A stretch of DNA of 64,000 nt. It comes from Salvator merianae. Lineage: Eukaryota; Chordata; Lepidosauria; Squamata; Teiidae. Both the position numbers and the translations under genes were made by a program. Positions 48,154 through 58,270 of this stretch are shown here, in pieces. The stretch is taken from the NCBI GenBank assembly GCA_003586115.2, contig QVOM02000116.1, positions 32,527,062 through 32,591,061 of the forward strand, written 5' to 3'. The notes beneath the pieces were generated by a model, which did not search any database, was not told the DNA's origin, and saw only the letters and a program-made list of their open reading frames with translations. Positions within the stretch are counted from its first letter, which is position 1. Each line of letters begins with the position of its first letter.

Positions 48154-48277
48154 GGCTGCATCCAGCCCTCACTATATTCGGATATTCCAGAATAAAGCAT
48201 GGATATTCTGGAATGTCCATGCTTTATTCTGGAATATTGGATGTAGTATAAAAAATAAGCAACGTCTGGATGCAGCC
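48154..48277. mobile_element. Palindromic MITE (ggctgcatccag family)
   Basis: The ends ggctgcatccag and ctggatgcagcc are perfect inverses over 12 bases. The centre (attccagaataaagcatgg / ccatgctttattctggaat) is a 19-bp near-perfect inverted repeat, so the element folds end to end. It sits about 300 bp upstream of the CpG island. Confidence 0.8.
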
Positions 48278-48386
48278 TTTGTTCATGGGTGCATAATCCG
48301 ATATACGCAACAGAGTCAATTTTCCTTCTGGTCCACGTGAATTTCATCCCTAGCTTTGTACCTCCTTGTACTGCTCTGAGCCCCTG

Positions 48387-49580
48387 GTTGACGCTCTTTA
48401 GGCATATAGTCATGTCTGACTCTTTGTGACCCCATGGATCACAGTGTGCCAGGCCCATCTGTTCTCCACTGTTTCCCGGAGCCTGCCCAAGCTCATGTTT
48501 GTTGCCTCCATAGCAATAGCTAACCATCTCTCTCCAGCACTTAAAGGGGTGAGGTTGCGTGGGAGGGAGTTCTTGGTGATAGCCCCCAGGCTATGGGACA
48601 GCCTCCCCTCTAAGATGCGTCGGGGTCAGGGATCCTCATTATATATATTAAGAAGTCTGGTGAAGAAGCATCCTGGCCTTTGGCTGAGGAACAGCCTTCC
48701 TTCCCTACTGTTTTAGCTAAATTATTTTATCTGTTTCTGTAGTGGTTTAATTGTGACCCATCCCGAGACCTTTGGATGTAGGCTGAGATAGAAGTATAAA
48801 TGAATGAATAAAATCTCATCTTCTGTTGACCCCTCCTCCCTTTGCCTCCAGTCTTTTCCAGAATCAGGGTCATTTCTAGTGTCTGGCTCTAGATCAGTGA
48901 CCATACCTTTGGTGATGAATCTTTCAGAGAGACCAGAATTTCCACCATCTGTAACCTGACTCAAAAAGCTCAAGGCTATGGATTTATTTTTTGTAGTAAC
49001 TCACACAACAGATCCACACAAGCATTGGGACAGAGGCAAGACTGTGACAGGAAGGTTCACATTTTAATCTGTAGTGATTTCCTTGAACCATGTTTTGATC
49101 CACAGCAGATCCCAATGTGGTTTGGGGAGATCAGGAGGCAGCAGGAACATCTGGAGATGGGGATAGCAGAAGGTGGGGGGGTTGGGGAGTCAGCAGGGGA
49201 GCATTGGGAATGGTGGGAGATGGGATGCAGCCACAGCGGTGGGGGGCATTGGGAGGGCAGCAGGAGGTGGCCTGGCTGGTTCCATTTCTTGCTGAAATGG
49301 ACTCAGAGCTGGGCTTATCCAAATTTAGGATAATCTGATTCCAAGCAGAAAGTCCTCCAGAAAACTGGCAATGCAATTTAGCGTCTGCTTTCTGAGGACT
49401 TAAGTCAGCCTCTGTCTCCAAAAAGCAAGAGGTGTGACCATGGCTTCAGAAGTTTTCTTCAGCACCACAATTTGAACACAGCGATTCTTCGGTGCTCAGC
49501 CCTTCCTTATGGCCCAGCTCTCACAGCCACGGCTGTGGCTATATGGACCTTAATTGACATGGTCTCTTGACTTGGAGAAA
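48387..49580 (-). mobile_element. BovB LINE, 3' region, split by insertions
   Basis: Three collinear blocks match the antisense BovB 3' region: 48,395-48,530 (catgtctgactctttgtgac, gaccccatgg), 48,818-48,900 (cttttccagaatcagggtca) and 49,440-49,575 (gattcttcggtgctcagccc, tatggcccagctctcacag). The 3' end faces left. BovB is shared by squamates and ruminants through horizontal transfer, which supports the host assignment. 48,531-48,812 is a later L2 insertion. 48,930-49,430 does not align from memory and may be another insertion or diverged BovB. Confidence 0.8.
48531..48812 (+). mobile_element. L2-type LINE 3' end inserted in BovB
   Basis: Opposite in orientation to BovB. It encodes the terminal residues of the L2/CR1-type polyprotein (RGREFLVIAPRLWDSLPSKM, then ILRSLVKKHPGLW), followed by a short UTR ending gtataaatgaatgaataaa. 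The BovB sequence atctc is repeated on both sides (48,526-48,530 and 48,813-48,817), a short target duplication, and removing the insert restores BovB continuity. Confidence 0.8.
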
Positions 49581-50065
49581 GAAGAAGCGGCCTACCCATT
49601 GTGTTCAAAGCCAGGGTGTTGCCGGCCTCTGTCTTAATGGACGGGAGAATTGTCTTCTGTCTTCGTTGCCAGATTAAAAGTGAGGGAATCCCCAGCTTTG
49701 AATCTGATGGTAGAGGGGCTATCAAAGACAGCATGGCCCCATACCACAAAATACTAGTAATCCCTTCAAGTGGCAGCGGCAGTAGGGCTGCCACTGTGTG
49801 CATGACAGAAAGCCATTCGAAGAGCTCTTAGAGCTCTTTAGACAGCTCAGCCACTGAAGCACCGTAACTGAAGTACTTATGGCAACATAGCAGGAAGAGC
49901 ATAGCATCCAGTGCAGGCACCACACTCTCCTTCTGTGTTGCTTGTGCAATGAGGATGCAGTGCCATCCAGACACTGCACTGCACCCTCATTTCACATTCA
50001 AGATGCCATAAAGGCACTGTGTGGATCTTGCCTATGTTGTTTTCTGTTTCCCAAATATTTATCAA
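49581..50065. other. No gene seen
   Basis: Mixed sequence, possibly still weak BovB at its left edge. Overlapping short frames have no start or splice support. Confidence 0.35.
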
Positions 50066-50190
50066 ATCTAGCTTTGTGGGGGTGCACAACTGCAGCCCTC
50101 CAGATGTTATGGAACTATAACCCCCATCAGCCCCAGCCAATCTGGCCAGTGGATATTATGAGAGTTCTAGTTTAGAAACATCCAGAGGAC
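50066..50190. mobile_element. Common squamate palindromic repeat, one arm
   Basis: The sequence gggggtgcacaactgcagcc, followed by ctccagatgttatggaacta and cccccatcagccccagccaa, matches from memory an abundant short repeat of lizard and snake genomes. The second arm is only partly kept. Confidence 0.6.
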
Positions 50191-50537
50191 ATCAACTAAC
50201 CAGCTTTAAGCTATGTCCTGTTTAAATACATTTCAAGTAGCTGATGTGCAAGGACCTGTCCCACTTCTGTGGCCAGCACTGTCCTGGGTTCAAGCTATCC
50301 AACACCAGCCTGGTTGATATGAATGGGGACATTCCATATGTGACAAGCAATGTATGACTGAGCCCAGTGATCACCCTGTTCCACACATCTTTTCTCATCC
50401 CATAGTTTCAGACACAAGATTGCACTTTTAAGCCAGAAAACCACAAGAGAATGGATGTAGAAAGCAAAGCATCAATGTAATAAGCTGCTTAGAGGCAAAT
50501 CGGAATTCAGTCAGTGATCCAGGTTTCTTGCCTTGAT

Positions 50538-50714
50538 GGTTGTTGTTGTAGCTCAGTGGTGAAGCATCTGCTTTGCATGCCAAAGGTCCCAGGTCCCTTG
50601 GTAATTCCATGGAATAAAGCAATATCAAGCCATTTCTGTATTGTTGCCATGAAAACTGCACGGATGTGTTCCTGTAGTTACCAGAAGTGACACTTGACTT
50701 GAGGGAGTCTTTAC
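50538..50714 (+). mobile_element. tRNA-derived SINE with BovB-like tail
   Basis: The head, gtagctcagtggtgaagcat, is a clean A-box region. The B box (aggtcccaggtccc) is damaged. The tail (atgaaaactgcacggatgtg, then cacttgacttgaggga) is the conserved BovB-derived end. It is the best preserved SINE here apart from its B box. Confidence 0.8.
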
Positions 50715-50806
50715 ATTAATACTGCAAAGTAAGGCATGAAGTATCATTCTGGCTACATTCACATGCAATAAGAAAAGCAGTTTTGAGATATCTTAGGGCG
50801 ATTCAG

Positions 50807-51280
50807 TGTAATCAATAAATCTCTGTTGGTATGTATGTCTGTATGAATGGGCCTCATCTGGCTGAAGACCCACCAAAAACCCTGAAGACAATGGCTGGAA
50901 AATGCCCGGATGTAAAGCAGGCAAATGCAGAGTCATGGACATTGGCACGTAGCCTCCAACTATGGGTGCGACACCTAGGGACGGAATGCGCAGTACATAG
51001 CAACAACTGAGTTATAGACATAAACTACAGAGTTATGGACACAAACTCCAAGCTGGAGATAAGAGAACATCTTGTTTGTATGAACTACAGATAAGCGAAC
51101 ATCTTGCAGGAAAACACCTGGTTTTCGTCAAAGAACAAGTAACTCAATTTTACCCTTTAAAAGAGAGAAGCTTTCTGATTCAGCTTCGAGTGCCAGGACC
51201 AACTGCAGCTCCTACCTCCCGCCGCCTTTCGCCAGAATGATCAACTGGAGAGAAGGTTTTTGATTGGTAGGTATGAGTAT

Positions 51281-51315
<35 letters not shown>

Positions 51316-51464
51316 AACTATTTTATACTCTTTATATTCTTAAATAAATGTTACATGAATAGTGCTTAAAACCAATATTGGTTGTCTGTCTCCTTCTTGG
51401 GTCCTGAACGGAGAACCACTCTCGCGAATCTAATAGAACCTAATACCGAATATCTTCGGTAACA
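50807..51464 (+). mobile_element. Solo LTR of an endogenous retrovirus or LTR element
   Basis: A 658-bp segment starting TGTAATC and ending GGTAACA (imperfect inverted ends TG...CA). It is flanked by the 4-bp repeat tcag (50,803-50,806 and 51,465-51,468). Inside, in LTR order, are two pairs of U3 direct repeats, a TATA-like ctttaaaag at about 51,155, a start region near 51,185, AATAAA at 51,343-51,348 and a CpG-bearing U5-like end (ctctcgcgaat). No primer-binding site or gag/pol sequence follows, so the internal part was lost by LTR recombination. The class is not resolved. Confidence 0.65.
51283..51311. repeat. (GT)n microsatellite within the LTR
   Basis: 29 bp of uninterrupted GT between the putative transcription start and the polyadenylation signal. 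Confidence 0.9.
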
Positions 51465-52086
51465 TCAGCACTGGTTGGGGGCCTCCCTTAGACCACAGAA
51501 GCATGTGGAAGGGAGGCTCCTGGTATGTTTCCTGTTCTGGTATACCAGCCAGTGCAGATTCATCCCTAGACAGCTTCCTCACTGTTCTGAGAACTGTGCT
51601 AGCTGCCACCAGATAATGTACAGTCCACATGCTAAACTCTGAAGAACTTTGCCCAGGAACACACTCACAGGAGACCACTTTAAAGCAGTCTCCCGAGCAT
51701 TCCCTGCAGTGGAACAGTCCAGTCATGAAGTCCAGTCCACCATGAAGGCAGCTGGACTGGTTCAAGTGGTGCATGGTTCTCAGCACCATTTCACTGGGCT
51801 TCCAGAAATGGCCCCAGGAATGGAAAATTTTCTGTGTGCTGCAGTAATCCCCTGGGCCTGGGGAACTTTCACAACTGCAGCAGAGCAGATGACCCATGGG
51901 ACACACCATTACTCTAGTCTTGGCTCAGATCAAGCAGTCTGGACCATGACTGGCATCTGCATCACATGCTAAGGTGCACATTGCGGAACTGCCTTAGAGG
52001 TGATAGCATGTGGCACTAGTGTTCTCATCCCATTTCCAACTCACTTCTAATGTGCTTTAAAAGTGCATTTAATATGCAATAGAGGT
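51465..52086. repeat. Unclassified repeat and a MITE fragment
   Basis: 51,465-51,965 contains tctggtataccagccagtgc, a block shared with 11,487 and 22,065, so it is probably one of the same unclassified hAT-like family. 51,985-52,070 (ccttagaggtgatagcatgt, then ttaaaagtgcatt) matches the 63,806 MITE family. Confidence 0.4.
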
Positions 52087-53470
52087 GGACGTGCACATGT
52101 ATCACCTCTGAACCATATCCAAGTCTCCTTTACGGCACGTTGTTGTCTTTTAACTGCAAGTGAATATAGCCCCATCCAGACAGGATCGAAAACAAGAGAA
52201 AAAGCTGGAGCTTTGTTGGGTTTGCCAGATGTATCAATGGCAATTCCAACATAGCCCCACAAAAAAGGAGGTGGAATCCCACATTATTGCTATTCAGGAT
52301 AAATCAACTCTCACCATGGGTTTTTTCCAAATAGTGATATGGGCTTACCTGTCTGGACACTTGCTCCTGTGATTTTTAATCTGGTAATGGCCAACTCACA
52401 TGTGCAGAGATGAAATGGGGCCAGAAATGGTCACTACACATGTGCAAGGGGGGTGGTGATCATGCACTTCTGGGTAGTTTGCACCATCAAAATACTCAGA
52501 TGTTGCTCGCACGAGCAAACGTCCAGACAGATAAGTGTCTGCACTGGCCCCGCGAAGTTGCCCTGCCATTGGGCAGAGATGGCGAGAGGCAATAGTGAGA
52601 GGAAAACAAGCACTTTCATTGTCCTCTTGCCATCTGGAGGTAGCCATAGTACAGCAATGGGAGGCTGCTCATTATGTGGTAAATTGCATTTTTTTCCTAC
52701 CCTCCATAGTATTCCCAAAGCGAGGCAGAGGGAAAAGAGCAGGGCTGAAAATAAAATAGTTATGCATCCCTATAGATCACAATGCAAGTTAAAAAAAGTC
52801 TCAAAATTAAATGTGTTAAAAGCATATAGTTTGCTTCACTGCAAAACATTACAAAAGAATTGTCACTTTGTGAACGATTCATGACAGTAATCTGACAAAC
52901 ATCTGAAATACTGTCACCAAATTACACTTCCCAGGTTTTCTTTCAGGGAAGGCACAACCGGCTAAGGTTTGTAGTGTGGGTAAGGCTGAAAAAACTTAAT
53001 TGCTGAATTTTCTGCTCCACTTCTACGATAAGATGTCATTGAACTTTCTAAAGTGATGGCATGGTGCAATAGATATCTATATGTGTGGACCAATGAATGG
53101 AACGCTGTTTTATTTCTGTCCTTCAGAGGTGTCAGTACAAGGCACAAGAAGCTTTTGGTGTTCAAGTGGACATTTATTTTTAGAATGTCATAAATTAAGA
53201 GCTTCTTGTCAAACAAGTACCTGTTCATATCAAATAAATCTTCCTCAGTCCCAGGTGTAACATACGGTGCGGACATTTTTCTATGCACAACTGGAGAATT
53301 TATTTAGAGTGACAGGCTAGCAAAAATCTCTTTCATCTTAGAAAATTTATCCAAAATGGCTGTGGGTCTGCAGAAATTCTCCTATGAGGGAAACTGAGCA
53401 ACTTATGGGATTTTTATATGTGGGAAGCAGATGATACTGGTTATAAAACTGTATTAAAAAGTCTTATTCA
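52087..53470. other. No gene confirmed, one candidate exon
   Basis: 53,221-53,280 on the minus strand is a 60-base segment between an AG (gttgtgcatag) and a GT donor (aacag then gtactt). It reads KMSAPYVTPGTEEDLFDMN. It could be an exon of an upstream gene, but the frame stays open beyond the donor and no family is recognised. The rest is unassigned. Confidence 0.25.
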
Positions 53471-53479
53471 GCAGGGGAC

Positions 53480-54135
53480 ACTTCTCCTTCTCCTCCTCCT
53501 CCTCCTCCTCCTTCTCCTCCTCCTCCTCCTTCTCCTCCTCCTCCTCCTCCTCCTCATTCTCTGTCTCCCTCTCCTTCTTCCTCTCCTCCTCCACCTCCAC
53601 CTCCTTCTTCTCCTTCTCCTCCTTTCCNNNNNNNNNNNNNNNNNNNNNNNNNNNNNNNNNNNNNNNNNNNNNNNNNNNNNNNNNNNNNNNNNNNNNNNNN
53701 NNNNNNNNNNNNNNNNNNNNNNNNNNNNNNNNNNNNNNNNNNNNNNNNNNNNNNNNNNNNNNNNNNNNNNNNNNNNNNNNNNNNNNNNNNNNNNNNNNNN
53801 NNNNNNNNNNNNNNNNNNNNNNNNNNNNNNNNNNNNNNNNNNNNNNNNNNNNNNNNNNNNNNNNNNNNNNNNNNNNNNNNNNNNNNNNNNNNNNNNNNNN
53901 NNNNNNNNNNNNNNNNNNNNNNNNNNNNNNNNNNNNNNNNNNNNNNNNNNNNNNNNNNNNNNNNNNNNNNNNNNNNNNNNNNNNNNNNNNNNNNNNNNNN
54001 NNNNNNNNNNNNNNNNNNNNNNNNNNNNNNNNNNNNNNNNNNNATTCTCCCTCTCCCTCTCCTCCTCCTCCTCCTCCACCACCACCACCTCCTCCTCCTC
54101 CTCCTCCTCCTTCTCCTTCTCCTTCTCCCTCTCCT
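53480..54135. repeat. CTC/TTC polypyrimidine tract with assembly gap
   Basis: Runs of cct, ctt and cac triplets occur on both sides of 416 N (53,628-54,043). The pyrimidine bias is nearly complete on the plus strand, so the gap is probably an unresolved expansion of the same tract, and its true length is unknown. The poly-Leu and poly-Arg frames across it are artefacts. Confidence 0.9.
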
Positions 54136-54439
54136 AATTGTTTTTAGAGAGTGTTCACACATTCTTGTTCATTTCCAACAATTTAACAAATAGAGGATTG
54201 CATTTAATTGTCACACATTTCTTTACTGATCCCCCAGGAGGGCGTTTTTTTGTTCTTAAGTGTTTAGACTATAGCTTCATGTTTATGTCATCGCTTTAGG
54301 TCTCCTGTTTTAGTTAAACATTGCTTTTGACATTTTAAAATAATGTTGAATATCCTAGTTCTAAGTCCCATGTAGTTTACAAATGTAATAAACAAATTGC
54401 TAATAATGCTTCTCTGTCCCAGTTCTGTGTTTTACAGAC

Positions 54440-54745
54440 AACTATGACTGTGTTTACACATAGGAAGGAAGGAAGGAAGGAAGGAAGGAAGGAAGGAAGG
54501 AAGGAGGGAAGGAAGGAAGGAAGGAAGGAAGGAAGGAAGGAAGGAAGGAAGGAAGGAAGGAAGGGTGTACCCCTGTACTGGCTTCAAGATGACTTCAAGA
54601 TTGTTTGGAGGAGGGAATGTTCACATGCCGGTCTGCCCCTCTCATGAGCATTCTAGGCTATAGAATGTGGATTAGAGATTGAATGAGAACACAAAAGCCA
54701 CACTACTGTCTCTAAGGTGCTTTTGATAAATTCATTTTGCTACAT
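54440..54745. mobile_element. MITE carrying a (GGAA)n array
   Basis: Same family as 15,945-16,230. The left end is gactgtgtttacacatagg, and the interior has gtctgcccctctcatgagca, ttctaggctatagaatgtgg and attagagattgaatgagaa. The right end is near gctacatgtgaatgcatcc. The tetranucleotide array sits immediately inside the left end. Confidence 0.6.
54463..54564. repeat. (GGAA)n microsatellite, about 25 units
   Basis: 102 bp with a single gaggg interruption. Repeated GGAA is also an ETS-factor core. No regulatory role is implied by sequence alone. Confidence 0.95.
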
Positions 54746-54764
54746 GTGAATGCATCCTATGCTG

Positions 54765-54880
54765 TTGTTATTAGCCACCCCTGAGTCAGGGTTGACGTCT
54801 GATAACTGCATGGACGCATGGGGCAAGGCTGGGGAGCCAACCTGTGACTGATTTCCATTCAGTTGCTCCTTAATCTATTA
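54765..54880 (-). mobile_element. SINE tail fragment
   Basis: Antisense BovB-like SINE tail: ctgagtcagggttgacgtct, then gataactgcatggacgcatg. The head is missing or too diverged. Confidence 0.5.
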
Positions 54881-57449
54881 GCTTCTCATGATGTAGACAT
54901 TCCAAGAACCCAGGATATTTTACATCAGACCCTTCAAATTTATTTACAGTAGCTTCTGCGTAACAGTGGAAGCAGTGGAGGATACGTAGATGTGTGGCCC
55001 TTGCATCATCAGTTTAATCCCATCGAGTCATTAGGGTCCCATGCAGACCTTGCCAATGATTAGTTATTACACTGTTGGGTAGCCTCATAAACACAGTATG
55101 TTAAGTAAGACAAAGCTTGGTTTTTTAAAAAAGAGAGTGCAGACAGTCATCTGATGAAGTGTGAAGAAGTCTATTTTTAGAAGCTTTTTAAAAGAAAAGT
55201 CACTTTCAATATCATTTTACATTTATATTACTTTCAGTCAACTTTTTTTTTCTAGCATGTGAACAGATGAAGGACTTCAGCATGCAGGTGAGTCTACCCA
55301 CAGGTAAAAGTGAGACTGTCACAAGCACATGGCATTGGCAGCTGGCACAGGTGAGCACAGCAGGAGCTCCTGCCTTCTACTAAAAGCAGATTCATGGGCT
55401 TCTGTTCAGTCCTCTGAGGATGTTCAAGTCCTCAGATTCACATTTTGGGCTTTCCATGAAGAACACTTCCAAGGGCACTTGCTGCAGGCCCAATGGATGT
55501 GGTGACATGTGGTCTCTGTGCTCTTTAGGATTTTTCCAGGCACCTTCTGCATGCTATGTGGATTTTGCCTTAGTTGGGGTGAGGAGGACTACTGAACGTC
55601 CACCAGCTGGGCAAAAACATTGGATAGGAGCCAAAGAGTCCTTTCATCTGGAACAGACAAAGCAAATTCTCCATCAACTCTTAGGCTCTAAACCCTGCAC
55701 CTTTTTGGCACAAATGTGAAAACTGTGCCAGACCTTTTCTGAAGTGCCTATGGGCAATGTCTGCAGAAACAGTGTCCAGTGGTCACATTTTGTTATATAG
55801 AGTTTGTGTGAACTTTGCGCTTTGCGTAATTTGCACTTAACTGCAAAATGCTGCTGAAAAGCTTCCATGTAATTCTTCATTTCACCAAGCCTCTACTTTT
55901 GCTAATGGAGCTCATGGGAAGGAGACTTTTCAGCAATCTTACTTGGTAAGTAAGAGTGCATACACCACATAGAGCTATAATCTGAAAAAGAAAACTCATC
56001 CCTCGCCTAAATGTGGAGGCAGCAGCCACAGTCACATTTGTCTGTGGCTGCTAAAGCAGGCTCATGGGGTCAGGATAACCACAGGCTACCCTTTCAGTAT
56101 GGCAGGCTGCATAAGCCTCCTGTTGTCAGTTGCCTTGCCCGCTTTGGTTGTTTTTTTTGTCTCTGTGACAGCTAAATTGCTTGCCTTCTAAAGAACTTTT
56201 TTGGAAAACACTCACTATAATGTGAGCTGTCATTTAATGGGCAAACAAGGGAGCAATCTGCATTACAAGTTGGCATTCCATTCCTCCACAGACCATGCTC
56301 AATGGACTATCAGTGAGGAAAAGATGCTTTGCAGGACAACAGCACCACAGTCCTTACAAACGGGGAGGCAAGGGAGGCTGAGGCTGTGAATCCTTTGCAC
56401 TGGGAAGAGCAGGGCAAGGAAGAAGGGATCCACAGAGACATAGGAGCTGGAATGGTTGAACTAGATGTCATCCACCACCAGACATACCCGGAATTGCCCT
56501 GTTTCTGTTGCAATATGTAACTAGAGCTACAGCTAGATGAGAAATGGAGGGTGGTGAATCAGGAAGGAAATGCCCATTTCCTGTCCCTGATTCCATGAAC
56601 CCTTTCTTCACTCTTTGCACAAATGAAAGAGTGGACACAGCCTGAAGCTGTATCATTCAAGTCTTTAATGGAGGACGGGGGTGTCTTCCAAGCTGCAGCA
56701 TGCTCAGAGACAGCCCAACAATCCGCTGATCACTGGGCAGTCATTGCTCAGCTATGGCTTAAAAGGATCCTGCCTTTGTCATCCATCATTGACTCCAGGG
56801 AACCAGTGGCAATGACAGCAGTTGTGCTGGCTGTTGCCACACATCTAGAGATGTGCACGAAAGAAATTTTGTGTGTTGTCAGGACCAAAGGGGTCAGACT
56901 GGCAGCTCAGACAGTTGAAAGCAAGATTTGCAATTGTGATGTTGCCTTCTATGGTCCACATTAGTGGGTCACATGGTCTGCATTAGAGAGCCCACTGGTG
57001 TTCTGGACCTGGAAATGGAATAGGGAAACAGAATCTGCATCGCGCATCATGCATCGTGCATCAATTTTTATGTTTAATCTATCTACGCAAATATCTACCC
57101 ACCCACAAGTAAACTAAGCCAGTTGGAAAGTGCCACATGAGTAAAACTGGTAGTAAAATTTACTGTCTTGTCCATGGACCAAATTCTGATTTTCCTCCTC
57201 TTCCATTTTTGATTCTGTCTGAAGTTGGGAAAGGACTGGCACTGGAAAAGGCTCATGGCACCAGGAGTACTACTGAAGCCTCTTGAATAAGCACTGACTA
57301 AGTTCCTGTGATGTCTTTATAAAGGTGATTTCTGGCTAATACAGAAGGTGGTCATAGTCAATCTACCATCCCTCAGTGTGTGCATAATCCCATTATATTC
57401 AGCAGGGGCAAATTCCATGTGCATTTGCACAGAACTGCAGCTTTAATGG
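54881..57449. other. No gene seen
   Basis: Contains a 10-bp-arm hairpin (gcagccacag / ctgtggctgc) at 56,032-56,061 and a short gcatc-rich cluster at 57,037-57,063 (gcatcgcgcatcatgcatcg). No exon or named element was recognised. Confidence 0.35.
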
Positions 57450-57690
57450 GGGCTGCATCTGCACACAGTACAAAAAGAAAGTGGCCCCCAAACCATGCTG
57501 GTGCCTTAAATCCACATTAAAAGTCAGAAAATGCACTTCCAAAATGCATTCTCTGGATTTTAATTTACATTATAAACAGGATGGGAAACCTGCACACTAC
57601 CACCTCTGAGCCACTTTTGAGTTGCTTTTTAAATATGGTCAGAGGCAGACAGTGTGTCACGTACTATGAGCTCTATTTGTTCTGACTTCT
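57450..57690. mobile_element. ggctgcatc MITE copy
   Basis: Starts gggggctgcatctgcacaca. Internal blocks aatccacattaaaagtcaga and aaatgcacttccaaaatgca, and accacctctgagccactttt, match the family also at 24,518, 51,985 and 63,806. Confidence 0.55.
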
Positions 57691-58029
57691 GCTACCTGTT
57701 CCTTGCTCTCTAACCAACCAGCCACAATGGGCACCAGTCACCTCAGGTCCTGGGTGCACCTATGAACAGTTAAAAACAACAACAACCTCAAAAGTGACTT
57801 AGAGAAGATAGTTGCTGCTCCTAGACCTTTTCTGCACAAGGTATTGATTCTGATCAGGAACATCAGTGATAATCTTCTGAGCCTAGCCTTGAAGCCCACA
57901 AATGCTTCAGGTCATGGTGTGTGCTGGTCTGGACAAGCACAGTTGTACAGATGCTGTTGATCCATGTCTTTCTATAGTTGGAATTAGTGGCCTGACTGTA
58001 CCAGATCTTTCAGTCCAGAAAAGCTCTTA

Positions 58030-58270
58030 GTGTTCCCATACCACCTCTAATAATTAAAGGCCAGACAATGGACTTCAAAATTGTGTTTTATGGCCCTTCA
58101 TGTGGATTAGAGATGGGATGAGAATACTAGCTGCCACTTGCTATCACCTCTAAACTGCTTTTGATGAAATGACCCAGACATCATAGTCATCATTTGTGAC
58201 TGGTATGAACTGTAATTCAAAACACCTAGGGTGTGATCAGACATAGTTTTATTTTTTTAGGGGAAAGCAT
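58030..58270. mobile_element. MITE copy, same family group
   Basis: Blocks catgtggattagagatggga, tgagaatactagctgccact, and tatcacctctaaactgcttt match 16,090-16,200 and 54,660-54,735. A possible end lies at gggtgtgatcagacatagtt (58,229). Confidence 0.5.

Noticed and set aside
48426..48716. 96-codon plus-strand gene
   Set aside because: The first part is antisense BovB and the rest is the end of an inserted L2 ORF.
50807..51464. Complete provirus
   Set aside because: Only one LTR is present and no internal gene sequence adjoins it on either side.
53418..54137. Long poly-Leu, poly-Arg and poly-Gly frames
   Set aside because: They are translations of the polypyrimidine tract and of N bases in the assembly gap.
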